Below, piece by piece: positions 33,804-48,500 of a stretch of 64,000 nucleotides of DNA. Under the pieces are notes generated by a model, which was not told the origin of the DNA, did no database searches, and saw nothing but the letters and a program-made list of their open reading frames with translations. Each line of letters starts with the position of its first letter. The first letter of the stretch is position 1. The stretch covers positions 4,278,001 through 4,342,000 of the forward strand of contig CM034130.1 of NCBI GenBank assembly GCA_019914995.1, read 5' to 3'. This stretch comes from Acanthochlamys bracteata (lineage: Eukaryota > Streptophyta > Magnoliopsida > Pandanales > Velloziaceae). Made by a program: the position numbers and the translations under genes.

Positions 33804-36396
33804 GATTTCTCTATTATAAATCATTCCAAATAAAGATAGTTCTCATAAGGATATCTCTCCTTTGATGTTATGCTCTATTAAACAGTGAAAAGAGCTTGTT
33901 ACTAATTACGTGCACTTCACAATTCACAAAGATTTTCTTGAGCGTTTCTCCCCCTTGTATAGTATATAAATGTAAATTTAACTTCACTTGTAAAAAAGTT
34001 CTTCATTAACTCGCGTGTCATATAACCTATGCATATATTTGTATTGTAATAATTCTGTTTTTTTTTTTTCTTTTTGTCATCACAAAAAAGAGTTCAAGGG
34101 ATATCAGATAGTGCAATATGTGTAAAAAAAATTACTACTAAAAGTAGGTGGCATACACAAGCATTCGCTATTCACATTCACATAATTGTATTTATTGGCA
34201 CAAACGTCATTTGCTTTCTACGAGTGGAGATTCGACAACCCGGAGGTTTTGATTTTTTGAGTTTGGGTTTGGCACGATCAGAGAGGAAATTATCACAAGT
34301 TCGTTGAAGGCGGTATACAAATTGCGAATGTTATACTATAACGGGGTTGATGGAATCGAATGCTAAAGGCGGTCTAAGAACTCATCTTCATAATGCTTAA
34401 CTGTTGTATGCTGCATGAATGCTTTCTCAAATATGTCAAAATTCGTACCCCTTGCTTTTGAATAAGATAAATGTTTCACAACATTAATCAATTCTACCTT
34501 GAAACTAATATTAATAATATTAAAAATTTGTGATTCTTTTGCATGCTTATCTTATTTTTAGTTTAGTTTTGAAGTAAATCGATAGCCATGATTAATTCTA
34601 AAACCTAGATATTTTAATTATCTAAATAAAAGATTTGGTAATTAAAGATCCTTTGGTTTTAAGATAAACTACTTGGAAAAAAAATTGTTATAAACAATTA
34701 AATACTTGCATTGATATAAATAAATAAAAATTTATGAAAGAAGAACAAGAAGAGTATTTACAACTAAAAAATTCTTCATTATTAAAATTTATAAATTAAA
34801 AGGACTTGAAGAAATATAGAGACTAAAAAGATAATAGCACACCACGAAAATGAAATACCGAATAGGAACAAGTACCAGTGAAAAATTCTAAAAAAAAAGA
34901 CTCCTAAAATTTATTTTTTGATTAAAGGATTGTTACAAAATTAACTTATTGTGCAATTTGAACATCTACGAATAATAGTCAGTCTATAAAATTATTTAAA
35001 CATCTACCGTGCAACACACAGATATACAGACTATTTGTTTCCTAAGTATGTAGTCGGTATTTTGAATATTTTGAAACCCAAAGTTTAATGTAGAATACAG
35101 ATAGATACTTGTGATGCTTACTTTTGTCGATCGTCGAGTCTATACAAATATCATTTCATAAATAAAGCTATCATCCTACTACTTCAGTATATACATAAAT
35201 TAAGTATTATTATCCCCGGAATGATCTGGAGTTTAGTAAAGAGTTCTTCTAGTTGTCGGAGTCGACAATTTTGGGGTCCGATAATGTTTTCAAAACGTTG
35301 AAATGTGAACTTCGAATAAGAGAATGTTTGAAAGTGTTTCTTAAAAAATAATTTATTAAATTAAAAAAATATTTTATTATATTTAAAAATAAAGTTTATG
35401 TATTTGATTCAACATAATAATAATAAATAAAATAAAATTTTATAATTTAAAATTCATATATTATTTTAAATTTTTTAAATAAAATTTGTAAATATTATAA
35501 AAATTTATCAAAAAATCGAATTAAAAAAACTAAGAAGTTTTTTAAAACGTATTTCTAAAAAAGGGGGAGTCTCTTTCGGGAAAGTGAAAGCGACCTAATT
35601 ATGTATTAATGAAGTAATCAAAGTTTAATTAATTCCAAATATCTATTGATCCACGTCTGCAAACTGTCCTCCGAGTGGCAACTAGAAAATGTTTGCAAAA
35701 AATTGATTGCAATTTCTAAATAATATAGGTTGTTATTTACAAATAATGATTTATAATATTAATTAATGCCCACTATATGTTCAAAGCAACTTGCTGCTGC
35801 CGTAGTTCCAGATCCCTGAACAGGACAAGTTTGATAACTGAACAATATTCTAATAAGTCAAATAAACAAAATTAGATTTGATTTTGATTTCTGCATTGTT
35901 ATTATTATGTATGTAGGATATAATTAATAAATACTTGCCGGCAAGGAAATCACCGTTCAAATGTTTGAAAATCAATTTGCAATTGAGCTCTATCTGAGTT
36001 TTGCAACAGCAGACACTAATAACTTTTTATTAGTAGATGGTAGGTTAGGTGTAATTCCTTTATGTTAAAAAAAATATTTAAATTCATATGACATCGACTA
36101 ATTTTTCTGTCAAAATAAAGTTTTGAAATTGAACATAATAAATTAATAAAATATTTTAGCTCGATTAATTTGAAGTAATTACTTTTTTATCAGAGTTAAT
36201 TGTGTTGGCTAGTTAACCATGCTAGTAATATTCTTATAAACTGAAAAGAAAACAAGGACAGCTGATGTAAACAAAATTTGGATGGATCTCTCTTGAAAAT
36301 GTTTTTTTATCATTCCCCCACATGCCCCGCATAACATATCAGAAAAGGCCACCTACAAACCCCCACAAACTAATTATTAGCATATTAACTAATTAA
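33804..36396. other. Intergenic sequence upstream of LPEAT2
   Basis: No gene was found. The block 35330-35560 is almost pure A+T. The open stretch at 34074-34307 is not supported by composition or homology. The last 150 bp (36300-36396) hold the presumed promoter of the acyltransferase gene, but I could not fix a TATA box. Confidence 0.4.
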
Positions 36397-36552
36397 TTGA
36401 TAGAGAGAAGAAAAGGAAAAAGCAGACGTTTCGCACACAGGCTGTGCTCCACATTTTTTGTTCGCCCTCCGTTTCCTTCCGTTATTTCCACACAAACAAA
36501 ATCTTACACGTCCTCAATTTCTAAATTCTCTTCATCTCCACAGCCGCCGGCG
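36397..36552 (+). other. In-frame upstream extension of LPEAT2 (5' UTR or alternative start)
   Basis: An ATG at 36397 opens a frame that runs without a stop into the LPEAT2 coding sequence, adding 52 residues that are rich in Arg, Lys and Ser and poor in acidic residues. Known homologues begin at the downstream MMSDEL-type start, so this is most simply 5' UTR. The composition resembles an organelle presequence, so an alternative start is possible. Confidence 0.4.
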
Positions 36553-39500
36553 ATGATGTCCGACGAACTCCGTTCTCCATTGCTTCCCTCCGCCGAAGTC
36601 TCAATCACCGTCGGTTCTCCTACCAACGGTCTAGGTCACTCCTGTCGCCCTTCGACGGCCGCTACGGAGGAGTACTTCGACAGCTGTAATGACAGCCCCT
36701 TTTCCGCTGTCGGCGCTCCGTCGCCGCCAGAGGAGCTATTCCAGCGGCCGCCTAGTACAGCTGACCCATTCCGTAATGGCACTCCCGACTGGGGTGGAGT
36801 TTACGGGTTTCTCAAGGCGGTCTTGTTACTCCCTGTAGTGTTGTTGCGCTTGGTTTTGTTCGGTCTCGCGATTGCTGTAGGGTTTCTTGCAACCTTGTTG
36901 GCGTTAAAGGGTTGGAAGGACAAAGATACACCCTTGCCGAGGTGGCGAGCGAGGATCATGTGGATTACCCGATTCTGTGCTCGGTGCATTCTCTTCGCCT
37001 TTGGGTATGCCTTACTACTCTTTAAAAAAATATTTATTGTAAATTGTTACTTTTATATGTATTTATGAAATTAATTCTTTATTTTTTCTTTTTGAATTTA
37101 GTGAAGATTAATAGTAATTTTTTATTTTTTAGGCAAAGGTGTATGCGTTCTTTTGATTTTGTTTTTGTTTGAGGTTTTAGAGCTGTAGTATCTGTATCCT
37201 AATTGGTTGGGGTGAATAGTAATGCCTGCAAATTTGATTTCTGGTTGAAGAGTTGCATATGAGAAGTTTAGCCTACTGGATTAACCTGGTTATGTCACAT
37301 GTGCGTTCTTTTCCTTCGGCCACGTAGTGCTAAAACTGTACGCATTGCTACAACATCTGCTAATTTTGAGAGAGCAGTTATTGAAATTGAATTTATCTGG
37401 GAAATCTTAGTCTTTAGTTTTCACTTTCTTCTATAGATTAATTACGGTAAACTTGATGGGATTGAAGGAATTCTCCTTCATAGAGCTTTTTTAGTTACTG
37501 AGAAGTTAGGTGAGGACTTTTGGTGATGTTGAAGCAGATTGTTCGTATTCTTTTCTTTTGTATTGTCAAATTATTGATGTGGGTGCAACTTAGGCTTCGG
37601 TTGATAATGTTGAAACTTATCAAAAGTTGCCATATGAAGCTGTTGTCAAATGTTGCTGGCGATGCGGGGAGAATACATAAGATCACTGTTTGGTAAAACA
37701 CTGCTGAAGATTTTACCCTTTGACAAAAATGGGCATGGTTGCAAACTTGCAATAAACATGTATTAATTCTAATGAATTTGGCATCGGTGATTAATAATTG
37801 AGTAAAATGTATAACTGTAATGGACATGAATATTCAATAAATTAAAATTTATTAAGTGATACTTCTATCAATGCATATTAAATTTGCTCAAAACATTTTA
37901 TAATTTAGCATGAAAAATGTAGAAGATACAATATATATTTTGAGAAAGATAGTGGTTACTTTTGTGAGTTTAGTTATGAAAAGCATAACTAGTTTCTGAA
38001 AGCAACCCTCTACCTGCTTACAAAGGCACCCTAAAAAAGCCGAGTGCTTTTCCTAGAAAGTAGAAATGATCTAAAGTAAGCAATACCGACCATAGTCTTA
38101 GTTTATACTTCACTCATTCTATAATCAAATATTCCACTTCTATTAATTTCCGCAACTTGTCCAACATCATCTTTTCACTTGCCATTTCTGGGATTTGCTT
38201 GACTCAAATGCTCTTGAAGCCTACTATCAGATATAGCAAATAGAATTGAAATTGACTCTCAATAGAATTATTAGGGCTAGTATGCTGAAGGGCGCCAAGC
38301 CCTAATTGTAAACCAACTATTTGAGGTTTTAAGATGGATCAAATTAAGTAGTATGTCTTGGACATAATTGTATCGTTAATCATACTCAAATATTAAGGAC
38401 CTTAAGCTTTGTTGTCTGCTGCTTGGAGTGATGTTGATTCTTCAAATCTTCAATTGCGAGTCTCAAACATTTCAATCTTCACCCCTCATTATGTGCTTCA
38501 AATAAGATAGCATACCATAGTTCTTGATTTAACATCTTTCTGTAATATGCATAACACGATTTGAACCTTGGAGCTACCCTTAATATGCAATGTTTGTTAT
38601 AATCGATGCTAACACTTGGAATTACTCTTTAAGGATCATATATTTTGCCATAGGTTTGAGCTTTGCAAGACTAAGGGAGGTAGGCATTTGATAGAGAGGA
38701 AGATGAAAGCACGTGATTGGGAAGGTTAAGAGATATTAAAGAAGCACTGAAGAGCAAGAGTTATACTACATAAAATCATGTTGTTCTTCCTCAAGATTGA
38801 GTATTAACTACAAAAAGATCCCCAAAAAATATATGTCTCAATCATGGAGTCTACCAACTTAAACCTTTGTTTTTCAAAAAATACTTACTGCATAATACTT
38901 ATTAGAATATATGTTGCCTTACGAAGATCTTTTGTTCCATGAAGCTCCAATTGAAATAAAATTGGAAGGAAATATATACGTAGCATATTAGAATCATAGT
39001 TGAATTTATATGTGACAATGATAAGTTTAAATTTTAAAATTTACTTTTTCCCACATTCTTATCCCAAAAAGTGTGGAGTTAAATGAGTTGAAATGGTGTT
39101 TCTACTATTAGAACTTCATAAGGCATAATATTTAAGCTTAATCTAGTTTTACGTGATTGCCTTAAATCAGAGATGTACGAGCTGTAGTTTTTGACTAAGT
39201 AATTTCAACTTAAAAATAAATGCTGGTGTGCTTCAACATTTGTGTATATATTTTCCAAGTTTCTTTGTTGATGAAGCTTCTAGAACTTTATTCGTGACCT
39301 AGGGCATGTTTGGCTTTGCTTTTCTACTCCTTTTCATTCCAACTTCGTATTTCACATTTTCTAATTAATCTTCAATAATATTCTACAGAATTTATTTAAA
39401 ATTTTGGGAAATACAGAAAAATTCTACTTCATAAGATATTGTTATTGGTTATTTTTATTATTTTTTTGAGGTAAAAAAGTAGAGCTTATTTTTCAAAAAA

Positions 39501-42500
39501 GGACAAAAATATCCTTCGTTTTAGAAACAAACATCCCCTTAATCTATGCTTTTTCCTTCCCATACATGAAAATTTGTGCAAGTTGTAGTTATCATCTTTG
39601 AAGATTAATTTCTTAAGCTTTATTCTTTGCTTTTTGTGCTATACTCTTTCTCTTCTGCCATTGATTGTTTGCTTGGGTTTGATGTGTAATTGTCTAGATA
39701 CCAATATATCAAGCGGAAAGGAAAGGTTGCTTCAAGGGAAGTAGCTCCAATTGTTGTATCAAATCATCTGTCATATATTGAACCGATATTCTTTTTCTAT
39801 GAATTGTTTCCAACTATTGTAGCTGCTGAATCACACGACAATATTCCTTTCGTTGGGATGATAATTAGAGCAATGCAGGTTCGTTCTTCATTACAAGATA
39901 TTCCATGTTTTGACCCACAAAATCATGAACATATTCACTATTACATTGTGGCTTTGCCATTTCCTTTTAACATAATCTTTTACTTTAGCTGTTTGTTTCC
40001 TTTTAGGTGATTTATGTTGATAGGTTCTCAACTTCGTCAAGAAAGAATGCGGTCAATGAAATAAAGGTAGAAGCATCCATGGTATCAAACAATTTCTCGT
40101 TTTATTCTAAATTATACAAACTTATGCTATAACTTTGATGTTTTAACATTAGTTAAATGTTCCAAAAGGGTTTATTAGTACTTTGTCTTTACTTTAAATT
40201 GTGTTTGGTCCTCTAAAGAACCTGGAAAACCTATTTACCTATTATAAATTAGGATTTTGATGTATGAATTTGTATCCTTTTTCTATGTTTGATAACTCAA
40301 AGAAAATGTGTTGGGACTATACTATTCAAACACAGGAATTCCCCAGAATTTGCTATCTGTTCAAACACATGGTTTGTACAGAATATGAACATAAGGCTTT
40401 GCAAAAGTTTCTGCTTGAGGGTATACATGAGGAAATTAGAGATAAGTGTATAAATGAACAGCTTATCTAAGTGATGGCAGAGTAAAAGTTGTACAGAAGT
40501 AAAAGGAGGGAATTGAGACCTTGATGAAATATTTGAGGCTCTTTTTAAAGTCCAAACTTGCACGGGAGTATACGTTGATAGTGTTGCTATAACATAAACT
40601 ACTTTAGTTGCAAATGCTATGCTGACCCCATTCATCTATGTTATCGGAGTCAAAATTCGAGCAGATCGGCGTTGGACACTTAGATCCTTTGAAAGGATCT
40701 GGGATCATTGGCTGTCATCTCTCATTACTTATTAAAACTGATTACCATGTTTAATATCTAAAATGGGATTAGGAGGAGTTTATTGGTTACAATAAACAGT
40801 ATGAATACCTCAAAGTATAGATGTTTTGCAATTTCTTAATGAGGAATTAACATGTATAATTAATTTCAAGCCATGTCCTAGTGTCCTTAGGCTCAACTAT
40901 TGACACGTTGGACAATCAGATGTGTAGACACCTGTACATGAGTTTGAGTGAGATAGGAATCTAATTTTCATGTGTGTTCCATTTTGTTTTCTCACTTTTC
41001 TCATTCTTCTACAGTAAGAAAATTAATGGTCCTTTTTTTTGTCTTATACTAAGAAAGGTAAAGATCCATTGGGAATAAATTCTCCCTTTTGCCTTTTCAA
41101 ATATTTTGGACATGTAGGGACCAGCCAGTACAATGTTAAATGATCTGTTTTATTTGTTTTTTATCTAAGTAAATTAATTGGAAGAGAATAATCGTTGTTT
41201 TCATTTCTAAAGCAATGTTTTTAAGTTTGTCCACTAAATCCCACTTGTTTCTTTGTCAACTTTATATTATTCAGTAGCATTTGGGGCACCTTAGAAGTAC
41301 GTATGATTGAGCTCCATAGAATGTTCTCCATCTTTTGTTTGGTAAATTGATTTGTGTAATAGCTTCATCATAAAATTTGCCAACAATAGCAGTTGGATAG
41401 ATTGCCAACAATTATTTGTCAATTGTTTTAGCTAGTTGATACAGATATTTGCTTTCTAGGATTGGAATTCAGAGAAAGGCTTCTCAAAATGAGTTTCCTC
41501 GCGTGTTACTATTTCCTGAAGGCACCACTACAAATGGGAGATACCTTATTTCGTTTCAGCTTGGTGCATTTATTCCAGGGTTGCCACTACAGCCAGTTGT
41601 AATTCGCTATCCTCACGTACATTTTGACCAATCTTGGTAAGAGTTCATATGTCAATTGATTAATGGGAATGTTTATGTTTCTAACTGAACCTTTATTAAT
41701 TTTCCCTTGCTTTAGGGGCAACATATCTTTGGCGAAGCTTATGGCGAGAATGTTCTTTCAATTCCATAACTTCATGGAGGTAACAAATGCCTGTGGCTAT
41801 ATCCATTATTTATTCTTCTTTTTATTTCTCTCAATAAATTCTTTGGGTGCTTTGGTAGTTTTGTATGACCATGTATTAGTACTGTGGCAATGCTGAAACT
41901 TTTTCTTTTGATATGCAATTGAAGATATTGAATTTTCTTATACTCGTGCATATATTGCAGTTCTTAACTGAACGTTTTCATTGAGCTGTAATGATAGACT
42001 TGAAGGAAAGACTAGTTCACAAATGATGTGGTAGAAAATAGATAGTACTCTTTAGATTTTGTGATAGAGTAGACATTAGGTAAGACGATCGTAGAATTAG
42101 GACAGCTTTTTAGCATTTAATTTATTTTTTTAAGGGAAGAAGATGTTATGGCTGGATACTGTGGTGCCGTGCCATTAGTTATTGAACATCATTTCACTTC
42201 CAAGTTAATTTTCCAGATTAAGGTGGGACAGAAAGTGAAATGAAGGAAACTGTCAAGCACATATGCTTTCAAAGTGCCAGAGTGCACATAAATTCTTGCA
42301 CATTACTCATTCCCTTACCTTTTAATAGATGCACGACAAGCTGACAAGGTGTATGCATTTACTCCCATTATCTTAAACAATAAGATTGATTGATAATATA
42401 TCCCATTTGTATAATGGACAAGAAAGTTATCTTTAAATGGAAATCAAGAAGTAAATACTGTAAGAATATTATTCTTTTCTACATCCTTTCAGCAACAGTA

Positions 42501-45500
42501 ACATGTATGGCTCTATGATTTGTGTGTAGGAACTTCACTAACTGATTGATTTAACTATAAACTTGATGCTTAGAGTAGCTGACTTTACCTAGTGATTAAT
42601 AACTTTTTCCTTGTTCTATCTTGTGTGAACAAGATTAGATGTATCTATTGGAATCTGAAATTTGCTACAGAATATTTTTGCTTCTACAGGCGTTGTTTCT
42701 TGATTTTGTGGCCACCACTTATAGAAGAGTAATCTTTATCCGAGTATTTGTTGAATGAATCTCATAAATTCTTGGACAGCATTTTTTTCATGATTTTTCT
42801 GTATTATCTAAGGCCTACATTATTATCAAAGTAAAGAAATTAGTGCCATGTTGTAGTTATGTCTAGTTATTTTTCCAGACTCTTTTTACTAGGTCACTTA
42901 CTTTATTTATCACTATTGAACTTCGTGTCAGTAAAGTCAATGTAAAGTTTTCCTTGAGGAATTATGTTCAGAGACTTGTGTATTGAATATATTCATAGTG
43001 AATGTTTTACTTAGTTGCACATAGACGTGCTTGCTGTCAAGTTGTTAAAATGACATGATAATTTCGTTTCGTGCTTGTAAAGCTCATAAACAGAAGTCTT
43101 TACCTGCAGTATCAAATAACAATACATCTCCTGTATGTAGGTTGAATACCTTCCTGTAATTGTTCCACTTGAGAGAAAGCAGGAGAATGCTACTCAATTT
43201 GCTGCACGGGTATGATTGACAAATTACTAGAACCACTCCACTCTGTTAAGTCTTGTGTCTTATTACATGATAAAATAAGTAATGATATGATCTAACCATT
43301 GCATGTGTTACAAGCCTTTGTCAGTACATGTGATGAACTATTTGATGTTGAATGTAGTCTTCAGTTGGTCCTGAAGAGAACTTATTTGTCGTGGTATTTT
43401 ATGACATGGTTTCTGATTTTCAAATTTGTTTGGTGTAATTGAAATATGCTAAACATACTGGCCCTCAAGAATGTTGTCTTGTGAGATTGGAATTGCACTT
43501 ATAATCTTGAAGGTGTCTGTGTCAACTCTCATACAACCTTAACAATGCAGTATATACCATCAATGATAGGAAAAGAGCATAGAGCCTCCTGTAACACATT
43601 AAGACCATAAATATTTGGCGTGTTTCTACAGATGCCTGCCAACATAATCCCAACCCTTCCTTCTTTACCTGGGCTTGTGATTGATTGTTGAATTGGTGTC
43701 CACAAAGGTGGAATCGCAAAAGTACAAGAAAGAAAAAGAGATAAAAATATGCCACAAATATGCTGCATGGGCTTGGTAATATAGAGTGCTTAGCTTGCTG
43801 AAAGGTTCAGTCCTGAACATAACAAAGGAGATCCTTAGACATAAGATGGGTGCATTGTACCTTATTCATATTTCTTGATGTTTTATGGTATAGCGAAGTG
43901 GTAACTCTTGGCTTACTTTTAGAAGAACGTTGCTAGGCCAATTTTCACTAAACATTACCTGTTCCTAAGCTGCCCTTATTGTTACCCAAGTAGGGGATAG
44001 AGGGGCTTGGCAGAGCTGAACAGAGTGATCTAGGAGAAGAAATAAAAGGAAAAGGAGTCAAGTGGGGGAGGAGAGAAAGGAGCATACGGGCTTTGCCATA
44101 TAATAATCATTTGGGTCTGAAAAGTAAATACTAACGCAAAATCCCTGTTTCTTTGATATTTTCCGATCAGCAAATTGACAGTTGTTAAAGGGCTTCATTC
44201 AAGCATGTAGAGTTTATATAGTACATTTCTAGTGTCTACTCTTTTGTTTAGCATGTAATTACCATCAAGACATTGTGTAGTGTGTAACTTTGCCTACTAG
44301 GTTTTGCATTCTTAGTTTCATGACGCTAGTTTACTTGTAGTAAGTGGATATGTACTTTGAGGATATTGAAAATCTGATCTGTGCCTTTTTTTTTTCTCTC
44401 TCTCTCTCTTTCAGACTAGCTATGCTATGGCAGCTGCCCTTAATGTTGTCCAAACAACTTACTCTTATGTTGATATGATACTTCTTACAAGAGCATCACA
44501 ACATGTAAAGGTGTTGCATTTCATATCTTATATACTTTATCCTTGTTGTTGGCATTAATAGAGATTCTACCTTTTATTTTATGGAAAAATTGAAAGTTAA
44601 TTTCTGAGCATATTTAGTTGTGTTATGGTAGATTAATAATTATTTAGACCCCAGATGAACTGATATAAAAAACATACATATTTTATTAGAATTAAGTCCA
44701 TTCGTGTAAATTTCACTAACCAATATGCCACTGACAATATTTAAACAAATATTTCTTGTCTCAGTAAGTTGCTCAATTATTCTTGATCATGTCTTGTTTT
44801 AGCGAGTAAAGAGGAGACGAGATTAGTCATTGTATTTGATCCAGGAAGGCTGTTTTTTATTTACAAGGGGAAATGATAAAATATAACAAATCTAACTGTT
44901 GAGATGAATGCCCCAATTCCTTCTTTTTTTTTTTAAATAAAATTTGAGAATTATGTTGACATTCTCATAAATTCTTTTCACCTCATCTGCAAACCATTAC
45001 TAAACTCTGACAAATGTAGAATCATAAATTTCTAGATGGAGATATTGTCTACAAGCATATATTTCTTCCTAAAGGTTTTATGTATATTGTTGCATATGTT
45101 CTATATAATAGTGATGTGTGGGGCTGGCTGATGCCTTTATCCTGTTACCATCTTTCAAGAACTTGTTGATAAAAAATCTTACCAATGTAAAAGCAAGCAG
45201 TATTTGGATCTTAGAGCAGCCATGTGAAGTAAAGGATGTGGCTTTAACACTTAACACTTCTTGTGGTTGTAGATTGGTCTTTTCTTTTTTCCTTCTTTAA
45301 AAATTTTCCTTGTTTCTTGGACTTAAAAACAAGTAAGTAGTTGTTCTAGAACATGTTCTTGATGTGTTGATTTCTTGCAGTAGGTGTAAGAAGTTATTAC
45401 ATTTCTCGGGAAGAAAATGTTTAGCATTTGAAGTCAATAGGTTTTAAAACCATGTTTTTTATGTGTTGCTCTTTGCAGGATGAGTGCTCAAGGTATACGG

Positions 45501-48500
45501 TAGAAATGGGATGGGCTGGAACTGTAAGTACTTAGCACGCTGTATCTCATTGTTGTATAGTTTCTTTATTTCATCTTTGGTTGAAGGGAATTCTACGATT
45601 TTAGACCTGCTTCCAGAATTGTAAGACTAGCTAACTGAGACCAAGTCCATAGAGGTTAGTGTGCTAGCCATGCATCAAGATACCCTCAATTTGTCGATTA
45701 GGATGTAGGGTCAACCCATAGTTAAGTAGATGAAATTTGTAGGTACCTCTATATTTTTAGATCCAACTAAAGATGTAAAAATAGGTCGGGCCAGCCCGCG
45801 GCTCGGTCAGTCGACCTGGCCATTGGCCCCCCTAGCTCGGTGAACAGTGATCGAACCGGGCTGGCCTGCTCCTGCGGGCAGGATGGGCCAACATAGTCGG
45901 CCCGCCCGTCCGGATACTGTTCATATTGACTTGTCAACGTTGACGTACCAATATTGATCATTGACTAGGACATCATTGGTCGTTGATCAGTTCAAATTTT
46001 AATTGAAAAATATTTCTATATTACCGAAAAATAAATTTTAATAATAAAAATATTTAATTTTTATTTTTTATCTTGAAAATAATTTTTAAACTCTATAGGT
46101 TATATAAAATAAAAATATAAATCGAGTAAATAGGCTGGGCCGGGTCGTTGGAAATAAAATCGGGCCGGACTAGTCCGGCCTGGGTGCTTTACCTAGGCCG
46201 GGCTAGCCCATCACGGTGTATTAACTCGGCCCGGGCCAGCCCTGCTCGCCCATTTTTACACCTATAGATCCAACCAAGCTATTCAACACACTAAAAATCA
46301 CGTGGAAACCATATTGCAATTGTTGTTTGCCACTGTAGTAGGGGCATGGTGGTATACCATATATTTTTACGTCGTCCATTTATCGTACCTTATGATGGGT
46401 TTCAAAACATGTCGGATAACGCTTGAAATTTGGTTTTACAGCAATACTTTAGGTCTGCATTGTGTTTCACAAAACTTATAATTCTTTTAAAGAGTTTGAC
46501 TCCTCAAGTAATAAACACAAAATTTCATTAATTAGTAATCATTACAAGCCTTATGATTCTTGAGATAGATTTGTTGAGCTATTAAAACTTTCTACTGCAA
46601 GTAGATTCTAATCAATGAAATATCTTTACAACTTGATCTTCGAGAAATTCTAACGAAAGTAAGATTCTATAGAAACCAAAGTTAGTAAAAGATCTATAGA
46701 ACTCTAAAGTTCCTAACTCAACTTGAACTCTAAACTGATATAATATCTCCTAGTATTGATTTCTTTTCTAATGGATTGAGTTAAAAGTCTTAAACCAATA
46801 TAAAGGACTGAAACCAGTGCAACAGTGCTCCATCAATCTCTGGCATGCAATGTGCCGTGAAATCAGCCTCTCCTGAGACTTGAGGTTGAACTAATCAATG
46901 CACCTATGAACTTGAATCAACCAATATAGCCAATATAAAGGAGAATTTTCATGTCCTTCCTAGGTCAGTAACATTCCTCGAAGCCTCGTATCATTAAAAC
47001 CATTACATGTGCTCAAATTGGGTCTGCCATTACTTGCTGAAGTTACTTTATTAGGTACTTAAACTATTTGAAAACTGAAACATATCAACAGTCTGTTGGA
47101 CTTCATGGGGCAAACCTACACGACGCTGAGAAAATTGTGTGCTTGTTAGACATTAGTTAACACATCTAGAAGATTCTTAATCTCGTAATGATGTATCAAT
47201 TTTGATTCCAACAACCAAATATGGATTCCATGCTATTTTTCTATTTTTCCTTCCCAAAAAGACACCTTTAGTAACAAGGGGAGACTTCTTGAACTTTGTA
47301 AGCGATGCCTGATGGTTGTTCTTATTAGATACCATCTTTGTGGGGAAGTTTATTATTCATTGCTTAGGAATTGTTGGGCTAAAGAGTATTTTGCTGCCTT
47401 TCATCTGCATATTTTGTATTTGCTAGTGTGTTAGTGAATCTCTTCTTTGTCTTTTTTAAACCTTAACACCTCCTTATTCTTATTCAAGAACTCAGCTTCA
47501 TTTACTGATGATGAGGTAAAAGTTATAGCTCTTAAATAGACTGCTTAATTTTCTAAAGAACCCTATTACTACTAAACTTGGCTAATTGATGACAACGTAG
47601 TTTTCAAAAATCTTAATCTAGATAAAACTATAATAATGAATATAGACAGATCTACCATTACTCCGATACATGAATAGTGTTTGATTCCAATCTCTATCAT
47701 AATGCTTACAAGCCTGACAACTTTTTAAATAGACTTGTAGCCTCCTAAAGATTTCTAACAGAAGTATGTTTCTGAACCAATTAAATATGGATACTACAAT
47801 ACCTCAAGAAATTCCAATAAAAAGTTAAAAGAATGTAAAGCAACCAAATTAGGGAAATATATCTCCTTGAACTCAAAACTCCCAAATAACCAACTAGAAC
47901 TCTAGAACTGATAAAATCTTTTCTCCCAAGTATAATTACTAATTAACTGGGTCTTATGCTAACTCGAGCTAAATCAATAAAACGCTCCAACAGTAGGATA
48001 GTGATTTCAACCTCTATAGAATACCAAAAGGTTATGACAATCGCAGACTTGACTTGTGCAAGCTATTGAGTCTCTTTAACAGTCTAGGTAGGCTTCAATA
48101 CTCAAGTATGCCATATTCACTATAGTCATTTGACTCATTCTAAGGTTCCGTTGTGAGAGATTTTGGAACCATGATTTGGAGAATTTTTCCAACTGCAGAA
48201 TTGATTTTGCAATCGTATGATTGGTAAAAAAGTTTTTTCGAAAATTACGCCTAAAAGTGAAGCTCTTTTAGACGTAATTTTGAAAAAGCAATTAGAGATT
48301 AGATCCTCTACAAAGGATTTTAGACATTTTTTTATCTAAACCAGTTCTCCTTGTAGACATAACAGTCAATTCGTTGTTGCCTCCAATGAAAAGGATTTGG
48401 AGCCTCAAGAAAGAGCCACACTAAAACATAAACAGAAAACTCTATAACCTTTTGGCAATAGATTCTGAGCATGCTGAGCAATGTGTAATATTGGATCTTC

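Noticed and set aside
43522-43768. Two overlapping minus-strand open stretches in LPEAT2 intron 6
   Set aside because: Intronic, overlapping in two frames, with no family resemblance.
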